64,000 nucleotides of DNA. Origin: Roseimaritima multifibrata (GTDB lineage: Bacteria; Planctomycetota; Planctomycetia; Pirellulales; Pirellulaceae). Location of the stretch: assembly GCF_007741495.1 (NCBI RefSeq), contig NZ_CP036262.1, forward strand, positions 5,208,001-5,272,000, in the 5' to 3' direction. Of this stretch, positions 28,020-37,600 are shown piece after piece. How positions within the stretch are numbered: position 1 is the first letter of the stretch; the number at the start of each line of letters is the position of its first letter. A program made the translations under genes and the position numbers. Under the pieces are notes generated by a model. It made no database searches and was not told the DNA's origin. It saw only the letters and a list, made by a program, of their open reading frames with translations.

Positions 28020-29057
28020 CTATCTTCGATTTTGGGCGACAATCCAATCTTCGAATAGCAGATTCCAATCTTCGTCAAACAGCTTTTGAGCGCCCGCCGT
28101 CCAATCCGTTTTCGTAAAGGCACCGTTGACTAGTTCTTTTTCGTCCACCCTGGCAACCTTGCATTCATCGCCAAACTGCCATTGAAATGCGAGGTTTAGT
28201 TCCAGATCAATGTCTTGCGCAGCATGTACATACTGAATCGCTCTGAAAGTGTCTGGAACGGCGATCGAGAGAGGTGCGTCTCCGTCTTGGTTCGCCCCTT
28301 CGATCTGAAAGGTCTTCCAAGAGGTCTCCGTCGCGCTGTAGGGCACCAGCTTTTGAGCGGATTCGATATTCTCCACTTTCCCGTGACTTCTCCGCCAGAC
28401 GATTCGAATGGGCAGCGGTTTATCTCCCTTAGAAAAAGTGACCTCCGCGCAACTGCCGGTTTCACGACCGATATGCCAATATCCGACCACGTTTCCATTT
28501 TTATTGGGCTTCTGGCCAAGGAACCGTGCATTAAGAAGAAAGATCTTCATCCCGAAGTCAGCGTCAATAGTGCTACCCAGAAAAGCTCCCATCGGGGCAA
28601 GCGGGACATAATAGAAGTCGACAATTCGAGCCGTGGAAGAAAGCTCACCTTTGTTCCTAACTACGACATGGCCTCGAATACTACCAGCGTTCCAAACACG
28701 AGCGTCCTCTTCTTTCCGAAAGACCCATTGTTCCCATCTCCGATAGTCGACCAGATCAACAGAGCCCATGTTTTCTGTCATTGCATAGTAGCGATAATCG
28801 TTTGCGGTCTCCCGGTAATCGATCGCAAGAATATCTTGTTCTCTGATGCCTGTGTCCACGTGGCGGATCAATTTACCACGGACGACCGTGCAGTATCTGC
28901 CAGAGAGGTCCTGTTGGTTGACCAGATAATCCGTCATTGCCGATTCGACATCGGGCAGATCGGTTTTAATGGCTCCCTCTTGCCCCGGGGAAAGTCCCGC
29001 AGTTCCCACTAATAAAAAGAGGCTTCCCACTACCGCTACGAACGTGTGTCGTCTCAT
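28020..29057 (-). CDS. Secreted protein of unknown function, bracketed by 73-bp repeats
   Basis: 345 residues with a signal peptide (about 1-26, ending near SPGQ). Aromatic- and Asp-rich, about one Trp per 30 residues, with predicted beta structure through the centre. It resembles in general build the secreted planctomycete proteins that carry lipoprotein-localisation-like folds, but I recognise no domain with confidence. The gene stands alone: CBS gene stop on one side, folD on the other, with near-identical 73-bp direct repeats outside both ends. Its wording of codons appears less GC-rich than its neighbours. Confidence 0.75.
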   Translation of the reverse strand: MRRHTFVAVVGSLFLLVGTAGLSPGQEGAIKTDLPDVESAMTDYLVNQQDLSGRYCTVVRGKLIRHVDTGIREQDILAIDYRETANDYRYYAMTENMGSVDLVDYRRWEQWVFRKEEDARVWNAGSIRGHVVVRNKGELSSTARIVDFYYVPLAPMGAFLGSTIDADFGMKIFLLNARFLGQKPNKNGNVVGYWHIGRETGSCAEVTFSKGDKPLPIRIVWRRSHGKVENIESAQKLVPYSATETSWKTFQIEGANQDGDAPLSIAVPDTFRAIQYVHAAQDIDLELNLAFQWQFGDECKVARVDEKELVNGAFTKTDWTAGAQKLFDEDWNLLFEDWIVAQNRR

Positions 29058-29158
29058 GGCGAACGATCCCTTTTTTCGTTCACTGTAGCAAACGAAATAG
29101 GGACGTCAATTTTTTCGGTCGGTTTAGGAGCAGCAGCCCTGGCACGACCGGCAGAGAA

Positions 29159-29231
29159 ATCAAAGCCGCAGCTACGCTCGCCCGAACGTGGACAAGACGG
29201 CAATCCACCGTCTGGCGACGGTGGCTATGTT
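29159..29231 (+). repeat. 73-bp direct repeat, copy 2
   Basis: Same orientation as copy 1, with 72 of 73 bases identical. It lies upstream of the orphan gene start (29057) and 31 bp from the folD stop. Confidence 0.9.
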
Positions 29232-29261
29232 GGATGTCTTTGATCGAATTGATCGCTAGGC

Positions 29262-30146
29262 TTACTCTCTGCTTGCGATCTCTTTTGCCGCTTTCACGGT
29301 ATTGCCTAGCAGCATTGCAATGGTGAGTGGTCCCACGCCGCCGGGGACAGGGGTTACTGCACTGGCGACCTGCATCGCTTCATCGAAACAGACATCGCCT
29401 ACCAACCGATCTCCAACGCGGTTGATTCCTACATCGATGACGACGGCACCCGGTTTTAACATTTCTCCACGGATCATTTCGGGACGACCGACGGCGGCTA
29501 CGACGATGTCAGCCTGACGGATGACGTCAGCCAAATTCGCGGTCCGACTATGCGCCAAGGTGACCGTGGCATTGGCGGTTGCCGGGCCGCAGGGACCGTC
29601 TTTAGCGACCAACAACATCGCCATCGGCTTGCCAACGATATCGCTTCGTCCAACGACAACGACATGCTTTCCAGAAACTTCAATCTGGTAGCGATGCAGC
29701 AACTGCACAATCCCGGCAGGCGTACAGGGCAAAAACCGTGGGCGTCCCTGCATCAGCAGGCCAACGTTATAGGGACTGAAAGCATCAACGTCTTTGGCAG
29801 GATCGATGGCATCCAAGACTTCCCGTTCGTCCAGACCGGCTGGCAAAGGGAGCTGCACCAAAATTCCGTGAACCGAGTTGTCGGCATTTAAATCGGCCAC
29901 CAACTGCATCAGCGTGGCTTGGTCGGTGTCAGCAGGCAACCGATGCAACCGCCCTTCGATCCCGGCTTTCTCGCAGGCTCGTTGCTTATTTCGCACATAC
30001 ACTTGGCTAGCAGGATCTTCGCCAACTAGCACCGCGACCAAACAAGGGGAAGGGCCGCCATCGGCAATGAACTGAGTGACTTCTTCAGCAATTTCTTGCC
30101 GGATTGCCAAAGCCGTTTGCTTACCATCTAAGATTTGCGCCGACAT
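29262..30146 (-). CDS. folD: Bifunctional methylene-H4F dehydrogenase / methenyl-H4F cyclohydrolase
   Basis: 294 residues from the ATG at 30146, which lies 4 bp after the preceding stop; a longer frame would overlap that gene. Family motifs: YVRNKQRACEKAGI with the catalytic Lys, VQLPLPAGLD, and the nucleotide-binding VVGRSDIVGKPMA. It interconverts methylene-, methenyl- and formyl-tetrahydrofolate. The window also has H4MPT synthesis genes, so two parallel C1 carriers are likely. Confidence 0.95.
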   Translation of the reverse strand: MSAQILDGKQTALAIRQEIAEEVTQFIADGGPSPCLVAVLVGEDPASQVYVRNKQRACEKAGIEGRLHRLPADTDQATLMQLVADLNADNSVHGILVQLPLPAGLDEREVLDAIDPAKDVDAFSPYNVGLLMQGRPRFLPCTPAGIVQLLHRYQIEVSGKHVVVVGRSDIVGKPMAMLLVAKDGPCGPATANATVTLAHSRTANLADVIRQADIVVAAVGRPEMIRGEMLKPGAVVIDVGINRVGDRLVGDVCFDEAMQVASAVTPVPGGVGPLTIAMLLGNTVKAAKEIASRE

Positions 30147-30150
30147 ATGA

Positions 30151-31065
30151 TTACCAGTTGACTCCATTTAAATTCGCAAGTGCTAACAACAGTGCTTGGG
30201 TTCCATCACGACCATGACCTTGAGCCTGCACGGCCCTGTAAAGCTGATTAGCCAGCGCCAAACCAGGCAGACACAAGTCCATCCTCGCCGCTTCTTCTAA
30301 AGCGATTCCCATATCTTTCAAAAAATGTTCGACATAAAAGCCAGGGTCGAAATCATGGGCGACCATCCTCGGTGCGAGGTTGGACAGCGACCAACTTCCC
30401 GCCGCTCCTGAGCTGACCGATTGCAAGACGGTCGGAATATCCAATCCCGCCTTTTGTGCATACAACAACGCTTCGCAGACACCGATCATCCCGCTGGCAA
30501 TCAAAGTTTGATTCACCATTTTCGTATGCTGCCCAGCTCCGGCGGCCCCTTGGTGCACCACGGTCTGCCCGAGCACTTTCCAGATCGGATCCAGCGCGTT
30601 GAAGACTTCAACATCCCCGCCAACCATGATCGACAATCGCCCTTCGCGGGCTCCGATATCGCCGCCACTTACCGGGGCATCAAGCGAATGGACACCTTGT
30701 TTTTCGGCCGCTGCCGAGATCTCCACCGCCAACTGTGGGCGGCTGGTCGTCAGATCGACCAAGACCTGAGGCAGGTCGTCTGCGGAAAGCACTCCTTCGC
30801 TGCCGAGGACGACCTCCGAGACATCTTGCGGATAGCCGACCATCATCAAAACGAGGTCGCTTGCCGAAGCCACTTCCGCGGGACTGTCGACGACCTTTGC
30901 GCCAGCGGACGCCAAAGAGTCTGTTTTAGAACGCGTCCGATTAAAAACGGTCATTGAATAGCCGGCGTCCATCAGACGTCGACACATCGAAGTCCCCATG
31001 ACTCCGGTTCCAATCCATCCTAAACGCGTTTTCTCCGGTGTAAACGAGGCCGAAAAATTTGGCAT
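30151..31065 (-). CDS. NAD(P)-binding beta-hydroxyacid dehydrogenase (HIBADH/GLYR family)
   Basis: 304 residues. Rossmann motif [16 protein letters not shown], substrate-site [14 protein letters not shown] and catalytic Lys in GQHTKMVNQ. The family oxidises 3-hydroxyisobutyrate, tartronate semialdehyde or reduces succinic/glyoxylic semialdehydes. The substrate is not resolved. It is 7 bp downstream of the small disordered protein gene and 4 bp upstream of folD, so the three are probably one operon. Confidence 0.88.
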   Translation of the reverse strand: MPNFSASFTPEKTRLGWIGTGVMGTSMCRRLMDAGYSMTVFNRTRSKTDSLASAGAKVVDSPAEVASASDLVLMMVGYPQDVSEVVLGSEGVLSADDLPQVLVDLTTSRPQLAVEISAAAEKQGVHSLDAPVSGGDIGAREGRLSIMVGGDVEVFNALDPIWKVLGQTVVHQGAAGAGQHTKMVNQTLIASGMIGVCEALLYAQKAGLDIPTVLQSVSSGAAGSWSLSNLAPRMVAHDFDPGFYVEHFLKDMGIALEEAARMDLCLPGLALANQLYRAVQAQGHGRDGTQALLLALANLNGVNW

Positions 31066-31072
31066 GAGCTAA

Positions 31073-31522
31073 CTACTTTTCCCAAAAATTGCTTCGAGGT
31101 TCTAAGATTTCGCGGAGCAACACAGCTTGCCGCAGCCCGTTTGGCGAACGGAGCAGCCGAAGCAGATCGATATTTACGTTCTCCCCCGGACGAATTTGTG
31201 CAGCATTATCCGACACCGAGGCTCCGCCACTAAAGCGATTCTGTTCGCGTTCAAGATCCGACCGATCGGTCGCCTCACGACTCTTGCGAAGGTCACTCAG
31301 CGAAGGGGTCGCCACGACGGCCTCGACTTCATCATCTTCTTCGATGATCTCGGCCATGATCGGCTGCACGGGGACCGCTTGTCGCACCCGCTCTCTCCGC
31401 CGGTCGGTGTACTGAGGAGCGGATCGCTGCGGTGGCTGAGCGGGCTGTGCTTGTTTCTGGTTGGCTTGCTGCTGCCGGCGTTGAGCCGCCCGCCGGAGAA
31501 AATCCTCAATATCGCCTGCCAT
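31073..31522 (-). CDS. Small disordered conserved protein
   Basis: 149 residues. The N-terminus is Gln/Ala/Pro-rich and low-complexity (about 10-45), the middle acidic. A conserved-looking C-terminal segment of about 35 residues (NIDLLRLLRSPNGLRQAVLL) probably forms two helices. No membrane segment. It follows floA and precedes the dehydrogenase on the same strand. A role alongside the flotillin is only guesswork. Confidence 0.6.
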   Translation of the reverse strand: MAGDIEDFLRRAAQRRQQQANQKQAQPAQPPQRSAPQYTDRRRERVRQAVPVQPIMAEIIEEDDEVEAVVATPSLSDLRKSREATDRSDLEREQNRFSGGASVSDNAAQIRPGENVNIDLLRLLRSPNGLRQAVLLREILEPRSNFWEK

Positions 31523-31528
31523 ATTAGA

Positions 31529-31534
31529 CTCCTC
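31529..31534 (-). promoter_or_regulatory. Shine-Dalgarno site
   Basis: GAGGAG stands 6 nt before the ATG at 31522 and supports that start. Strong sites like this are uncommon in the window. Confidence 0.65.
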
Positions 31535-31607
31535 TTAAGGAATTTCAAAAATCAACGCGTAAACAATGGGTCATCATCTCGCCCTCAAACGACGGCAAGC
31601 GAACAGG

Positions 31608-32699
31608 TTACCGTCGTTGATTGTTATCAGAATAGGCATCCGAGTTATCTTTTGTGGTCACCGCCAGCGCCTTCCGCATGTCGGTATCGGCACTGATGTT
31701 CTGCAGTTTGAAGTAATCCAGAATGCCTAAGGTTCCGTTTCGGAAGGCATCGGCCATCGCTTCAGGAACGGCTGCTTGAGCGAGCACCAGTTGGGCGCGG
31801 CTCTCTTCGACCTTCGCTTCCATCTCTTTTTCCGCAGCCACTGCCGAAGCACGTTTGTTTTCGGCTCGAGCCCGAGCGACCTGCGTATCGGCTTCCGCTT
31901 GATCGGCTTGCAGGCGAGCTCCGATATTTGCTCCCACATCGATATCTGCAATATCGATCGAGACAATTTCAAAGGCGGTCTGCGAATCCAATCGTTTGGC
32001 GAGCACGGCTTTACTGATCACATCAGGATTTTCCAGAACCGCTTTGTGGTTGGCGGCACTACCAATCGCACTAACGATCCCTTCGCCGACTCGGGCGATG
32101 ATCGTTTCTTCGGTGGCTCCACCGATCAATTGCTGAAGGTTTGCCCGCACCGTTACCCGTGCCTTCACCTTCAACTGAATGCCGTCTTTTGCCACCGCAT
32201 CCAATGAAGCTTTGACCGCTCCACGAGGGGGACAATCGATCACCTTGGGGTAGACACTTGTTTGAACGGATTCCAGCACATCGCGTCCGGCCAAATCGAT
32301 TGCGGTGGCTTCTTTGAACGTCAGGCTGATCGTCTTCGCTTTCTTAGCGGCGATCAAAGCTCGCGTTACCTGTTGCACATTCCCGCCGGCCAGGGCATGT
32401 GCTTCCAACGCCCGCGTGGTCAGATCTGGATCGATCAAACCGGCTTGGACGGCCATGATTTTGGCTCGCACAATCCGTCGGGTATTAACCTTTCGAAAAG
32501 TCATCCCCAGCAAATCGGCGAATCCGACTTTGGCACCGGTCAGCGCCGACTGGATCCACAACCCGAAATAGCTGGCGAAGATAGCGAACAGGACCAGCAC
32601 AAAAGCGACGATCGCAACCGACGCGACGACCAACCAAATGAAGGAACTTGAATCTTGTTGGGCCACCAACAAACCGTTCAATATCAACACGATGGTCAC
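31608..32699 (-). CDS. floA: Flotillin-like protein FloA
   Basis: 363 residues from a GTG. A TM hairpin-like N-terminus (about 20-50) precedes [20 protein letters not shown] and a PHB-like domain, then a Glu/Ala-rich coiled coil (about 260-330). FloA scaffolds functional membrane microdomains. The strong match to the UPF0365/FloA pattern makes the family secure. Clients in planctomycetes are unknown. Confidence 0.93.
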   Translation of the reverse strand: MTIVLILNGLLVAQQDSSSFIWLVVASVAIVAFVLVLFAIFASYFGLWIQSALTGAKVGFADLLGMTFRKVNTRRIVRAKIMAVQAGLIDPDLTTRALEAHALAGGNVQQVTRALIAAKKAKTISLTFKEATAIDLAGRDVLESVQTSVYPKVIDCPPRGAVKASLDAVAKDGIQLKVKARVTVRANLQQLIGGATEETIIARVGEGIVSAIGSAANHKAVLENPDVISKAVLAKRLDSQTAFEIVSIDIADIDVGANIGARLQADQAEADTQVARARAENKRASAVAAEKEMEAKVEESRAQLVLAQAAVPEAMADAFRNGTLGILDYFKLQNISADTDMRKALAVTTKDNSDAYSDNNQRR

Positions 32700-32835
32700 T
32701 CTTCAAAAAAATACGGCCGGGGAGGAAATAGCTTGTCCTATCGTTATAAGCCATACCACCGTCGCTGTGGGATAGGGGGCAACATTCGACCGCTTATGCA
32801 GTCCCTTTTCTTCAAAATCCTGGGCTTAACACTCC

Positions 32836-33594
32836 CTACAAGACATCGTTCCAGGATCCATCAACCCTCCGCTGCTGCGGCGCAAAACGGGCCTTGTAAT
32901 TCAGATGCTGATTCTCAGCGACATACAGCCCCAGATACAGGAATTCTTTGCCCGTTTCCTGGCACCATTCAATTTGTTTAAGAATCGAATAGGTCCCAAT
33001 CGAAAACCGACTGAAAGCCGGATTGAAATAGGTGTAGACCGCGGAAACCGCTGACTCGCCAACATCAACGATCGCAATCCCGACCAATTCTTCTTCAAAA
33101 TGGAACCGAAATTCCTGAGTCTGGCAAAACGAATCGATCAGAAAGGCGTGATACCCATTGGCATCCGTCTGATCCCCACTTTCGCTCAATCCACGTTGAT
33201 TCCGGTGGTCATTGAAGAGCGTTAATCGTTGGGTATCCAGAATGGGCATCCCAATGGAAACGCTTAACGCTGCATCGCCTCGATTCAAGACCCGGCGTTG
33301 CGACGTCCGCATTTGAAAGTCCGCCACCGATAACCGCGTTGGCTGACACGCCTGACAGGCTGGGCACTGCGTTCGGTATAAGAAACCGCCGCTACGCCGG
33401 TAGCCAGCGGCTAGAAAAGCATCCACCGCTTTTCCTGGATACCGTGCTCCAGGCCACTGCAACGGCATCCGGGCAACTTGGCCAGGCAGGTAAGGACAGG
33501 GCTGGAGTTCATCGCTCACCAGCAACAGACGCCCTTCATCGAATTCGACTCCATCGGCGGGCCGAGGAACATACCTGCCTGATGGACCAACCAT
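32836..33594 (-). CDS. bpt: Aspartate/glutamate leucyltransferase (Bpt)
   Basis: 252 residues. N-terminal Cys cluster CPACQACQPTRL, and the C-terminal ATE motifs YTYFNPAFSRFSIGTY and FLYLGLYV. Bpt moves Leu from Leu-tRNA to N-terminal Asp or Glu, tagging proteins for ClpS/ClpAP. The start at 33594 is an ATG. It lies 13 bp after the DUF1573 gene stop and may be co-transcribed with it. Confidence 0.92.
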   Translation of the reverse strand: MVGPSGRYVPRPADGVEFDEGRLLLVSDELQPCPYLPGQVARMPLQWPGARYPGKAVDAFLAAGYRRSGGFLYRTQCPACQACQPTRLSVADFQMRTSQRRVLNRGDAALSVSIGMPILDTQRLTLFNDHRNQRGLSESGDQTDANGYHAFLIDSFCQTQEFRFHFEEELVGIAIVDVGESAVSAVYTYFNPAFSRFSIGTYSILKQIEWCQETGKEFLYLGLYVAENQHLNYKARFAPQQRRVDGSWNDVL

Positions 33595-33607
33595 ATCAAC
33601 CTATCCG

Positions 33608-34609
33608 CTACGGAGTCGTCGGTTTCGCGGGCACAACGGTACCGGTTACCAACATCTCAGCATACCGATCATTTGGCAAGTCAGAGACGACACGAATCTT
33701 CTGAGCGATCGCGGCGGCATCCTCTCCTGCTTGGAAAGTTAGCGGCAGGAAGTGAATCTTTTTCTTTCCTTCAGGAGCCTTAAACTGAAAACGATCGTCA
33801 GGGCAGATGACTTCTTTGATCGCAAACGGTTCGTCGGCTCGCACGATCAACCTTCGTTCGAAGACACCTTTCGTCGCCACCCCGCCCATGCTGAGCGCCC
33901 CAGGATTGATACTCAAACTAGGGCGAACGACTCCGCTGACACACATGTCAACATTGGCACTGCTGGGATCATTGGTCACCAGAGAGACCTGTTCATGAAT
34001 CTCACCAACCGGCATCGATTCTTTCAAGGAAAGCGTCAGGTCGTACTTCACGCCTCGTCCCTGCTGGATCGGCGGCGACAACTTTACCAACATGTCGGTG
34101 CACTGGCTGCGGACATCGGTAATTCGCCAATTGGGACGATTCAGATTGCTCACAGACAGCTTGATTTCTTTGGTTGTCCCTTCTTTGACTTCGCCAAAAT
34201 CAGCTTCACCTGGAGTGAACATCACATCGGTTCGGATATTCCCAGCAACCGTTAACTGAACTTCGGCGTAGTAGGGTCGATCAAACACGACGGTAACCGT
34301 CGCGGACTTTGGACCGGTGTACGACGAAGTATTAAAAGTCGCAACAATCGCTGACTTTTCCCGCGACCCGACCGTTGACTTGGTGACCGTCGGAGTCGTG
34401 CAACCACAACTGCTCCGGACCGCCGAGACATGCAGGTCCTCTTGGTAGAGATTTTCGAATTCGAAATGATGCACGACTTTTGCACCACGCGCCACGGCGT
34501 GGAAATCATGATTCGTTTCTGGAAACATTTTGCGAGCCCAGTCCTGCCCGCGAACGGTGCAGGGCATCAGTAGCAAACAAAACAGAGCTCCGCGAATTAA
34601 ATTGTGCAT
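33608..34609 (-). CDS. Secreted DUF1573-domain protein
   Basis: 333 residues with a signal peptide (about 1-21). Residues about 32-125 form a DUF1573 unit: HDFHAVARGAKVVHHFEFEN, then the SSCGCTTP loop. Two more immunoglobulin-like stretches follow, in keeping with an ASPM/HYDIN-like beta-sandwich. The CGCT pair may form a disulfide or bind metal. Envelope role, function unknown; such proteins are numerous in planctomycetes and Bacteroidetes. Confidence 0.85.
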   Translation of the reverse strand: MHNLIRGALFCLLLMPCTVRGQDWARKMFPETNHDFHAVARGAKVVHHFEFENLYQEDLHVSAVRSSCGCTTPTVTKSTVGSREKSAIVATFNTSSYTGPKSATVTVVFDRPYYAEVQLTVAGNIRTDVMFTPGEADFGEVKEGTTKEIKLSVSNLNRPNWRITDVRSQCTDMLVKLSPPIQQGRGVKYDLTLSLKESMPVGEIHEQVSLVTNDPSSANVDMCVSGVVRPSLSINPGALSMGGVATKGVFERRLIVRADEPFAIKEVICPDDRFQFKAPEGKKKIHFLPLTFQAGEDAAAIAQKIRVVSDLPNDRYAEMLVTGTVVPAKPTTP

Positions 34610-34693
34610 AAGTCGAATAACAAGTCGGCGAAACGAAATAGGTAGGAATATACTTCTCGTGCGGCAGGACCGAATTAGGCTCTTAACATCGTA

Positions 34694-37600
34694 TTATCGA
34701 TTATCTTGACTCTGGGAAGCAACCTCTAGAGGAGGCAGCACCCCAAGATAACTCATCAGATCACTAATTTCTTTCAGTGTCAGAGCATCCAATCCGCCGG
34801 TCGGCATGATACTGCTTGAACTGGGTAGAATCTGATCCACATCCGCTTCATTGATCTCGGTGATTTGGTTATTCGAATCACGAATGGTTAACACACCACG
34901 ACCGTTTTCTGCTAACAAGCCGACATAGACTCTTCCGTCCAATGTCAACACTTTTCGACTCATGTATTGATCGCTAACGACGTGCGATGGATACAAAATC
35001 GATTCCAATACTTCCCGTCGAGTAAACCGTCGCGCCAGACTGGTCAGGTCAGGACCAACGGATTGCCCTTGGTTTCCGAACCGGTGACAGGAATTGCAAT
35101 TCGCCTTTGCGAACAATTCGGCACCCTGGCTCGGGTCTCCATGTCGTCCTTCGGTCGATTCCAGATACTCGGCCAGCTGATCAAAATCCCAACGGGCTCC
35201 TTCTCCTGGTTCGGGCAAGAGAGCCGCTGGTCGATCAGGATAGGTTTTTGCATACCATTGTTGCCAAACATCCATCGTCGGTTGTTCGTTATCGGTCGCT
35301 TGTAGGCCGGTCCAATGAACTAACAATTTTTGGGCGGGCTGTGTCGATCGTCCCGATTCCTCAGCGCTTAATCCAAGCAAAATTACCTGGCGCAGCGCCT
35401 CTGGGTCGTCGGTGGCAACCGGCACAGTGGCCAATTGTTCAAGTACATCCTTCGCGGATTCGCCTTCAAGAATGTTCAAACTGCGAACAAGATAATCCCA
35501 GTTCTGACCATCGGGATGCATTGCCAATCCCATCGCAATCGGCTGACGACGTTCCGGATCTTGACGCCAAACACGCCGCAAGTGAGCCAACGCTTTTTCA
35601 TCACCGGTCATTGCCAACATCGCCACGATTCCCGTCCGCAATCGCTTGTAGACGTCTCGAGTATGTTCAGGTCCCGAGATTTTTTCGTCCAACCCAATCA
35701 ATAAGTCCTGTGTCTTCTCATCGGCGGGACGTGGAATTTTGTACAACGAAGCAAGGGCAGCGTTCGGCCACTTGTCCCCTTTTTCTAAAATCGCGATCGC
35801 ATCATCACGCGTTAGATGCTTTCCGAAATCTCGAGTCACATTCATCAGATACAAAGGAACACTGCTTCCTTGATCTTCGGTGGAAGCCTGTTCGTAAAAT
35901 TTCAGCAATGTGAAACGGTCTTTGGCAGTCCATTTTTTGTCCAAGAAACGTAGATACATTGCCACATGGACACGATCGGCCAACGGAGCGTCTCCGTCGA
36001 TATATTCAAGGGCACGCGTAGCGGTTGAATCGGCTTGCAAGTAGGCAGCCAGTCGCATCAGTTCACCATTCATACGCGAATCTCCGGAGGGAAATTCTTC
36101 GGCGATCTGATCTCGCAGTGGCTGCACCATTCCCGGATCAATTTCTCCGCGTGCTAATGCGACCTGAGTCACGCGGAGCAAATCAACGAAGTCGGCGTCG
36201 CTCAAGAATCCGCTCATCAGTTGACTCATCCGACTGAGCACCAACAAAGCGGTTTCCTTGTCAGGGCGAACCGAAACCAGTGCCAACGATCCCAGAATGG
36301 CAATTCGAGGCTGGTCGCTTTGCAGAACAGTCTCCTGCCATTGGTCTGCAGGAATCGTTTCTAAAACGCGTCTGGCCACAAACGCTAACGTGCGATCGTT
36401 CTCGTCTAGGAGCGGCAAAATCAACTGGGGGTCGGGGACCTGTTTGCTGCGAAGCATCGCTTCACAGGCAAGCCGGCGAACTCGCAAATCGCGATCCTCC
36501 AGCAAACTTTCCAGTTGACGTGCCGTCGCTTTCGAAGGGTGTAATCCCATCATCATCACAACTTTTGCACGAACCGCTTCACTTTGGGCTTTGCTTAATT
36601 CAATCAACAGTTCTTCACTTGGAATGGGCCCGAACAATTCCATCAGGTCCAACGCACGGGTGCGATAATGGGCTGGGTTTTCATCGCTAAAGGCAACCCC
36701 GGCAACCATTTCATTCCACTCAGCGCCAAGTTCCTTTTTGATTCCCGCCAACTTCTGGCGACTCCACGCCGAAGCGGGCTGAGGCTGACGAATCGCCGCG
36801 GCGATCCCCGTCCCTAAGTTATTGACCTTTTCTGGAATCGGACCTTGCCAAAAGACACGGTAAACACCTCCGGCCGTTCCTCGACCACCGGTGCAAAAAT
36901 ACATCGCCCCGTCGGGACCGATATCAAGGTCGGTGACATTCAGCGGCTGACCTTGCAAAAAGACTTGGCTGTCTGCGGTGTAGCTGGCCCCGTTTGGCTT
37001 CAGACGGACGTTTAAGATTCGCCCTTCCGACCAGTCGGCCAGGAACAAACTGCCTTGATAACGCACAGGGAAGGTGTAGTGTTCATAACAAATTGCACCA
37101 CTGGGCGATCCACGCCCCGTGTCCAGAACGTTCGGCAAGCGGTCGGCATAATACTCAGGCCATTTGGCCCAGCCACTTCGCCAGCCAAATTCTCCTGCTT
37201 CCGTTACGTCATACAAAGCGGTTCCACGATACCAAGCGGCACCGATATCCGATTCCATATCACTGTCGTGAATAAAAAGTGAACCATCGGTATGAAAGGC
37301 GAGGTCATAGGCATTTCGAATACCACCCGCAATCCGTTCGACACGTTTCCCATCAAGCGTCGTCCGAATGATCGTTCCGCCCGGAGCCTTCACGCCCCGT
37401 GCATGCCCACCTGGATCTTCATATCGAGGCGTCACAAGGTCCCCTTCGTAGGCCGGCGGTAACGTTTCACCTTTGCCGCCATGACCCACGACCTGCATAT
37501 GATTGCCGACGGTTACATACAGCATTCCGTCAGGGCCCAGCACAATTCCATGCGGGCCGTGTTCACCGGGAGTTCCGGTGAATTTCAAGATGGTTTTGAC

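Noticed and set aside
27924-29231. Insertion sequence or integron cassette
   Set aside because: No transposase or integrase, no terminal inverted repeats; only direct repeats are visible, so I report them as repeats, not as a mobile element.
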